Shown here piece after piece: positions 6,041 to 10,075 of a stretch of 10,075 nucleotides of DNA (its first letter is position 1; each line of letters opens with the position of its first letter). The translations under genes were made by a program, and so were the position numbers. This DNA is from Nitrospira sp. (lineage in GTDB: Bacteria; Nitrospirota; Nitrospiria; Nitrospirales; Nitrospiraceae), in assembly GCA_024998705.1 (NCBI GenBank), contig JACOEF010000494.1:1-10075 (forward strand), written 5' to 3'. The notes beneath the pieces are model-generated. The model was not told the DNA's origin. It did not search any database and worked only from the letters and a program-made list of their open reading frames with translations.

Positions 6041-6793
6041 TTGGGCAAGCGAGTCATGGCGGGCGACGAAGCGGCGCGCCAGGAGATGATCGAGGCGAAT
6101 CTTCGCCTGGTGATCAGTATCGGTAAGCGGTACATGAACCGGGGGTTTCCCTTCGCAGATATCGTTGAAGAAGGTAATCTTGGCCTGATCAAAGCGGTCG
6201 AGAAATTCAATTACAAGCGAGGGTTCCGCTTCAGTACCTACGCGTCCTGGTGGATTCGCCAGTTTATCGAACGGGCCATCATCAATCAGGGCAAGCTCGT
6301 CCGGTTGCCGGTCCATGTCGTCGAACGGTTGAACCGATACCTGGGCAAGGTGGAGCAGCTGGTCCATGAGCTGGGACGGGAACCGAGGGCCGACGAAGTC
6401 GCCGCCAAGCTGAAAACCAGCGTGGCCGAAGTCGATGATCTGAAACAACTGGTCCGTACCACGTACTCGCTCGACAGCCCGATCAGCGATCGTCAGGATA
6501 CCTTTCTGCGCGATGTGATCGAAGATCCGCTCTGCCTGACGCCGGCGGAGACGACCGAAGGCGTGATGCGGCGGGCCGAACTTATGGCCTGGGTGAAAGA
6601 GCTGCCTGAAAAGGAACGCACCGTCATCTTGGCACGGTTTGGACTTGACGGGGCCGAGTCGCGGACGTTAGAAGAGATCGGCCAGGAGATGGGGCTCACC
6701 CGTGAGCGGGTTCGCCAAATTGAGTCGGCGGCATTGGCCAGGCTTCGCGGTATCATTGAACGGAAAACCATGAAGCGGGCGGATCTCTTATGA
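6041..6793 (+). CDS. Sigma-70 family RNA polymerase sigma factor (RpoS/RpoD type), main part after the amber codon
   Basis: This is the promoter-recognition subunit of RNA polymerase, here of the non-primary (group 2) kind judged by size. Numbered from TTG 6041, region 2 spans about residues 17-84. It includes [22 protein letters not shown] for core binding, and [20 protein letters not shown] for promoter melting and -10 contact. Region 3 begins at [17 protein letters not shown]. Region 4.2 ([20 protein letters not shown], 209-228) is the -35 helix-turn-helix. Region 1.2 lies upstream, cut off by TAG 6035-6037 in the same frame. With the stop ignored, the protein would be 332 residues, a normal length. 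Translation could restart at TTG 6041, which has AGGA 7 bases upstream, or at ATG 6056, giving a protein without region 1.2. Apt follows 24 bases later, and a DksA gene lies close downstream. Confidence 0.9.
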   Translation: MGKRVMAGDEAARQEMIEANLRLVISIGKRYMNRGFPFADIVEEGNLGLIKAVEKFNYKRGFRFSTYASWWIRQFIERAIINQGKLVRLPVHVVERLNRYLGKVEQLVHELGREPRADEVAAKLKTSVAEVDDLKQLVRTTYSLDSPISDRQDTFLRDVIEDPLCLTPAETTEGVMRRAELMAWVKELPEKERTVILARFGLDGAESRTLEEIGQEMGLTRERVRQIESAALARLRGIIERKTMKRADLL

Positions 6794-6817
6794 GGACGTC
6801 CCGGTTCGACGGCACGC

Positions 6818-7333
6818 ATGAATTACAAAGCCCTCATTCGAGAAGTTCCCGACTTTCCTAAGCCCGGTATCCTCTTCTACGACATTACGACCCTCCTCAA
6901 AGATGCCCAGGCGTTCCGCTCCATCGCAGACGAGCTCGCCGCCCGTTATGCGGGACAGCGCATCGCGAAGATCATCGGGATCGAGTCGCGGGGGTTCATC
7001 ATGGGCGGCACGTTGACCGCTCGCCTCGGCGCCGGGTTTGTTCCGGTGCGCAAGCCAGGGAAATTGCCGGCTGATATTTATGAAGTCGAATACAACCTTG
7101 AATACGGGTCCAGCGTGCTCGCGATTCATCGGGATGCCGTGTCGCCGGGAGAGCGCGTGTTGATTGTGGACGATCTGCTGGCCACAGGCGGTACCGCCGC
7201 CGCCACCATCGATTTGGTTCGCCAACTCGGCGGCGAGATTGCAGGGCTGGACTTCCTGATTGAGCTGAAAGGCCTGAATGGACGTGACCGGCTGGCAGGG
7301 TATGACGTGCATTCCATGACTATCTATCCGTAG
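6818..7333 (+). CDS. apt: Adenine phosphoribosyltransferase
   Basis: This purine-salvage enzyme makes AMP and pyrophosphate from adenine and PRPP in the cytoplasm. The 171-residue length is standard. The N-terminal FPKPGI (13-18) and the following FYDIT are typical of Apt. IIGIESRGF (52-60) is the conserved substrate-binding segment. The PRPP-binding motif [14 protein letters not shown] is at 114-127. The ATG is the family start, although no strong ribosome binding site is seen. It lies 24 bases after the sigma factor gene and is probably in the same transcript. An 18-bp perfect palindrome immediately follows the stop. Confidence 0.97.
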   Translation: MNYKALIREVPDFPKPGILFYDITTLLKDAQAFRSIADELAARYAGQRIAKIIGIESRGFIMGGTLTARLGAGFVPVRKPGKLPADIYEVEYNLEYGSSVLAIHRDAVSPGERVLIVDDLLATGGTAAATIDLVRQLGGEIAGLDFLIELKGLNGRDRLAGYDVHSMTIYP

Positions 7334-7334
7334 G

Positions 7335-7352
7335 TCCCCAAGATCTTGGGGA
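7335..7352. repeat. Perfect 18-bp palindrome directly after apt
   Basis: TCCCCAAGATCTTGGGGA is fully self-complementary and begins 2 bases after the apt stop. As RNA it could form a 7-bp stem with a 4-base loop. No T run follows, so a classical intrinsic terminator is unlikely. An RNA 3'-end stabiliser, a weak attenuator or a DNA-binding site are alternatives. Confidence 0.55.
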
Positions 7353-7361
7353 GCGAGGTAC

Positions 7362-7390
7362 TTGTCAAACGATCTATAGCGTGATATACC
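7362..7390 (+). promoter_or_regulatory. Candidate sigma-70-type promoter for the DksA-like gene
   Basis: TTGTCA (7362-7367, 5 of 6 consensus) and TATACC (7385-7390, 4 of 6) are separated by exactly 17 bases. The downstream start codon is about 48 bases away. A promoter here would separate the DksA-like gene from the upstream sigma-apt transcript. Confidence 0.45.
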
Positions 7391-7438
7391 ACCCAAACTT
7401 TTTCGCCTTGCACTCATCACGAAAGGGCATGAGACTCT

Positions 7439-8014
7439 ATGGCGACGAAAGTCCACGCGAAGAAAAAGATAGCCACGACGAAAGCTAAAGCTCCTGCCCC
7501 CGAGAAACCCATGAAAAAAGAGCGGCCGGCTCCGGTTACAGCTATGACTGAAAAAGACGAAGACAGTGTTGCCGCGCGTGTGGTGGCGGCACTCACGTTG
7601 AAGGAAACACCCAAGGAACGAGAAGAGCGTCAACGACGGCGCGAAGTCTTGCAGCGCATGCTGCTGAGCAAGCGCCAGGAAATCATGCGTGAGATCGAGG
7701 GTAACCTCGGTCAATCCTTGACGGAAGATCAGCAGCGTCGTCTGGAATCCGCCCGGGACGTGGGGGATCAGGCCCTCATGGACTTGGATCGCGAGCTCGG
7801 CATTTCGTTGATGGAGATGCGGAACCGCAAACGGCAAGCGATTGATGAAGCGCTGACCCGACTCAGCGAGGGCACCTACGGGATTTGCGCAGAATGCGGT
7901 ATTGAAGTCAGTGAGAAGCGGCTGGAGGCCGTGCCGTTCGCCAAGCTGTGCGTTCAATGCCAATCCCGTCAAGAACTGCTCGAGAAGATCGAGAAAGAAG
8001 AGGATCGCGACTAA
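7439..8014 (+). CDS. dksA: DksA/TraR-type zinc-finger transcription regulator
   Basis: This protein should bind in the secondary channel of RNA polymerase and, with ppGpp, reset promoter choice during starvation. From the N-terminus there is a Lys/Ala/Pro-rich extension (1-55), then a charged helical coiled-coil domain (about 56-145). The zinc finger follows with C150, C153, C171 and C174 (CAECG...LCVQC, 17-residue spacer). The segment RDVGDQA carries D107 and D110 followed by A112, matching the DxxDxA coiled-coil tip that is essential in E. coli DksA. At 191 residues it is longer than E. coli DksA (151), mainly through the basic N-terminal tail. A credible promoter is seen just upstream. The TraR/DksA family call is secure; dksA is used as the nearest functional name. 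Confidence 0.92.
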   Translation: MATKVHAKKKIATTKAKAPAPEKPMKKERPAPVTAMTEKDEDSVAARVVAALTLKETPKEREERQRRREVLQRMLLSKRQEIMREIEGNLGQSLTEDQQRRLESARDVGDQALMDLDRELGISLMEMRNRKRQAIDEALTRLSEGTYGICAECGIEVSEKRLEAVPFAKLCVQCQSRQELLEKIEKEEDRD

Positions 8015-8135
8015 CTCGCAGGAGTCGGTTGCGTCCACTGTGTTTGCCCCCATCGGTGTGTGTCGACCCCCATCCGGGTGACCGGTCTTCCTGTCTCCTC
8101 GTGTCGGCCCTCCATCTGGCCTTGTCTCGTCTCCT

Positions 8136-8834
8136 ATGACTCACATCGATCCGACGGCCGTGGTGTTGTTGAGCGGTGGATTAGATTCTACCGTCACGGC
8201 TGCCATTGCCAAGCAGGATGGGTATCGGATTGCCTGTCTGACCATCGCCTACGGCCAGCGCCATCAGGTTGAAGTCGAGCGAGCGAAGGCCGTCGCCACG
8301 GCGTTGGGTGCGATCCGTCATGTCGTGTTGGATCTAGACCTGCGAGTATTCGGCGGCTCCGCTCTGACGGACGACGTCAGCGTGCCCAAGGACCGCACTC
8401 ACGAGGAACGAGCCGGCGAGATTCCCGTCACCTACGTACCGGCCCGCAACACCATCTTCCTTTCCTTGGCTTTGGCCTATGCTGAAACGCTTGGGGCGTA
8501 CACGATTTATTTCGGGGCCAATGTGTTGGACTATTCGGGCTATCCTGATTGTCGGCCGGAATTTATTCGCGCATTTGAATCGGTTGCCCGGCTTGGAACC
8601 CAGATGGGGAGTGAGGGCCGTGCGGTCGAGGTGCGTGCTCCCTTGTTGATGCTGTCCAAAGCCGATATCGTGCGCCGCGGGCAGGACCTCCGAGCCCCCT
8701 TGAGACTCACGCATAGTTGTTATGACCCCGGTGTCGATGGCCTGGCCTGCGGTCGGTGCGACAGTTGCCGGATTCGACGCGAAGGCTTTCGCCTGGCGGG
8801 AGTTGTGGATCCGGTCCCCTATGCGATACTCTAG
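8136..8834 (+). CDS. queC: 7-cyano-7-deazaguanine synthase
   Basis: QueC converts 7-carboxy-7-deazaguanine to preQ0 using ammonia and ATP, a step toward the tRNA base queuosine. The 232-residue length is typical. The ATP-binding PP-loop SGGLDST is at 13-19. The conserved block YVPARNTIFLS is at 100-110, followed by DYSGYPDCRPEF near 132. The zinc site uses C195, C205, C208 and C211 (THSCY and CGRCDSC). The ATG at 8136 fits the family start, but the leader is pyrimidine-rich with no visible Shine-Dalgarno sequence, so initiation may be weak or leaderless. No other queuosine genes lie in this window. Confidence 0.96.
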   Translation: MTHIDPTAVVLLSGGLDSTVTAAIAKQDGYRIACLTIAYGQRHQVEVERAKAVATALGAIRHVVLDLDLRVFGGSALTDDVSVPKDRTHEERAGEIPVTYVPARNTIFLSLALAYAETLGAYTIYFGANVLDYSGYPDCRPEFIRAFESVARLGTQMGSEGRAVEVRAPLLMLSKADIVRRGQDLRAPLRLTHSCYDPGVDGLACGRCDSCRIRREGFRLAGVVDPVPYAIL

Positions 8835-8931
8835 CCGTGAAGTCGGGAGAACCTGTCGATATGCGGATCGATTGATGCGCAGTGCAGACGTTGACGACTT
8901 GTCAGATCACCCAATCACCAGATAGCACATT

Positions 8932-9108
8932 ATGACGCCTGAAGAATTTTTCATGTACCTGATCATCGCCCTGGTGATCATTGCGCCGATCGGTGCACGA
9001 CTCTATCGCCGGTTGACCCTGAATCGGACGACACAATTGCTTCGGGATCAGCTGAAGCAATCGCCGGGACCCCAGACGACAACCCCGCCTTCTGAGCCCC
9101 CGCGATGA
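8932..9108 (+). CDS. Small single-pass membrane protein coupled to a cytochrome gene
   Basis: This 58-codon frame begins MTPEEFFMYLIIALVIIAP. It has one hydrophobic segment (about residues 6-21), then a basic patch (ARLYRRLTLNRTTQLLR) and a proline-rich tail. The basic side following the helix suggests that the C-terminus faces the cytoplasm. Its TGA overlaps an ATG as ATGA (9105-9108) in the frame of the following cytochrome c gene, a common sign of translational coupling. No clear ribosome binding site is visible for its own start. I recognise no family. The layout, a short membrane helix protein directly before a monohaem cytochrome, suggests an anchor, assembly partner or subunit for it, but that is inference. 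Confidence 0.6.
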   Translation: MTPEEFFMYLIIALVIIAPIGARLYRRLTLNRTTQLLRDQLKQSPGPQTTTPPSEPPR

Positions 9109-9134
9109 AGCCAATCAAAGTCAGGAGTATTCAG

Positions 9135-9527
9135 ATGAAGGTCTGGGTGATGGGAATGGGGCTCGCGGTGATGGTCGCAGCCCTGGCGGCTTGCGAGTCC
9201 AATGCTACGAACCAAGATGCTACCAAGCCGGCTGGCGGCGCGACACCGGCTGAAATGCAGGTCGGCGAGGCGAAATTCGCTGCCAATTGTGCCGCCTGCC
9301 ATGGAGTGCGCGGGGTCGGGACCAAACAGGGGCCGCCGCTGGTCCATAAGATCTACGAACCGAATCATCATGCCGATATGGCGTTCCAGCGGGCGGCGGA
9401 AAACGGCGTCCGTGCTCATCATTGGGAATTCGGTAATATGCCGAAGATTGAGGGTGTGACGTCTGGAGATGTGGAACACATCATTCGATATGTGCGATGG
9501 CTGCAGCGGGAGGCAGGGATCTATTAA
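9135..9527 (+). CDS. Monohaem c-type cytochrome, predicted lipoprotein
   Basis: This is a small class I-like cytochrome c of 130 residues, expected to carry electrons in the periplasm while anchored by lipid. The N-terminus (MKVWVMGMGLAVMVAALAAC) is a lipoprotein signal peptide with lipobox cysteine C20. A flexible Asn/Thr/Ala-rich linker follows. The haem-binding motif CAACH is at 52-56, and the probable axial methionine is M102 in EFGNMPKIEG. The C-terminus (DVEHIIRYVRWLQ) is the usual final helix. I chose ATG 9135 because AGGAG (9123-9127) lies 7 bases upstream and the signal peptide then has normal length. An in-frame ATG at 9105 overlaps the stop of the upstream small membrane protein. 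Its redox partners are not encoded nearby, apart perhaps from the cupredoxin at 369-821. Confidence 0.92.
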   Translation: MKVWVMGMGLAVMVAALAACESNATNQDATKPAGGATPAEMQVGEAKFAANCAACHGVRGVGTKQGPPLVHKIYEPNHHADMAFQRAAENGVRAHHWEFGNMPKIEGVTSGDVEHIIRYVRWLQREAGIY

Positions 9528-9599
9528 CTCGACGACTGCGGTACTCACCCGTCTGGCTGTTCCTCCCTTGTCACCAAGTCCCGTTCAGTGTGTCATTAT

Positions 9600-9629
9600 T
9601 TGACAACGTCTCCGTACGGTTCGTAAGGT
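9600..9629 (+). promoter_or_regulatory. Candidate promoter for the SPFH/Band 7 gene
   Basis: A perfect TTGACA (9600-9605) is followed after 18 bases by TAAGGT (9624-9629), a 3 of 6 match to the -10 consensus. It lies in the 188-base gap before the start at 9716. The -35 is convincing, the -10 weak. Confidence 0.35.
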
Positions 9630-9715
9630 ATCAGCATGGCATCATGAGACCGGCGAGACCCGCAGGGTGTCGCGCGGTGCCCCTCGCTGCTCAGACCTTT
9701 TCACAGGAGGACCCT

Positions 9716-10075
9716 ATGAAATACGGAGCCTGGTCCATGTTGGGGACTGTAGGGCTATTGCTGGTGACGTCAGGTTGTGTGGCGATCGAAGCCGGCCATG
9801 AAGGCGTGTTGGTCGAGCAACCGTTTTTCTTCGGCCATGGTGGTGTGGACGCTGTTCCCTCCAAGACTGGACGGGTTTGGGTTGCGCCCACGACGAAGGT
9901 CATTGAAGTCGATGTCCGGCCGTTACAGTATTCGGAGCATTTTGACATCATTTCGGCGGAAAATGCTCCGGTATCCTTCGATGCGTTCATGATCGCCAAT
10001 GTGGTTGAAGGTCGCTCTCCGGAGATCGTCGGCCGCTACGGCACCAATTGGTATCAAAACAATGTAAAGGAAGCC
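9716..10075 (+). CDS. SPFH/Band 7 domain lipoprotein, N-terminal part
   Basis: The frame is open for 120 codons to the window edge. It starts at ATG 9716, which has a perfect AGGAGG 5 bases upstream (9705-9710). The first 21 residues form a signal peptide ending in SGC, probably a lipoprotein signal with C21 as the lipidated residue, although the -3 residue (Thr) is less usual. The following sequence resembles the start of SPFH/prohibitin-type domains: EAGHEGVLVEQPFFF, then TGRVWVAPTTKVIEVDVRPLQYSE, then the beta-rich AENAPVSFDAFMIANV. Proteins of this kind form oligomeric membrane-associated assemblies, and many have no defined substrate. The coiled-coil part of the domain is beyond the window. 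Confidence 0.75.
   Translation, partial: MKYGAWSMLGTVGLLLVTSGCVAIEAGHEGVLVEQPFFFGHGGVDAVPSKTGRVWVAPTTKVIEVDVRPLQYSEHFDIISAENAPVSFDAFMIANVVEGRSPEIVGRYGTNWYQNNVKEA

Noticed and set aside
6788..8053. 421-codon open frame on the minus strand
   Set aside because: It lies antisense to two well-supported genes (apt and the DksA-like gene) and shows no recognisable motif. Long antisense frames are common in GC-rich coding DNA.

Overview
The window looks like chromosomal core sequence from a GC-rich, Gram-negative-type bacterium. Lipoprotein signals, a monohaem c-type cytochrome, a type 1 copper protein, squalene synthase, alanine dehydrogenase and an alternative sigma factor paired with a DksA protein together suggest a Nitrospira-like member of the Nitrospirota. 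That placement is inference from gene content; no marker here proves it. I see no prophage, insertion sequence or CRISPR array.

Layout. Positions 1-158 hold the start of a minus-strand HtpX membrane protease gene, with a TATAAT-bearing promoter region behind it. Divergent from it lie a secreted cupredoxin (369-821) and a squalene/phytoene synthase (834-1874) whose frame has no ordinary start codon in the right place. A convergent gap of about 390 bases follows. A four-gene minus-strand cassette then runs from 3763 down to 2265: a small protein with two CxxC motifs, a thioredoxin-like [2Fe-2S] ferredoxin, an unrecognised 137-residue protein, and a small dicluster ferredoxin that lacks one canonical cluster cysteine. 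Divergent from the cassette is alanine dehydrogenase (3925-5028), followed closely by tRNA-Pro(CGG) at 5064-5140.

A 350-base non-coding stretch with repeats and strong dyads precedes an acylphosphatase (5493-5783) and a sigma-70 family gene of RpoS/RpoD type (5795-6793). The sigma gene is split by an in-frame TAG at codon 81. Adenine phosphoribosyltransferase (6818-7333), a DksA/TraR protein with an intact DxxDxA tip and zinc finger (7439-8014), and QueC (8136-8834) follow. A short membrane protein (8932-9108) leads into a lipoprotein c-type cytochrome (9135-9527). The window ends inside an SPFH/Band 7 lipoprotein gene (from 9716).

Functional themes are small electron carriers (cupredoxin, two ferredoxins, cytochrome c), global transcription control (sigma factor, DksA) and nucleotide or RNA-base metabolism (Apt, QueC). 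The points most worth checking are the amber codon in the sigma gene, the missing start codon of the synthase, the atypical ferredoxin within an uncharacterised redox cassette, and the operator-like repeats upstream of the acylphosphatase and sigma genes.
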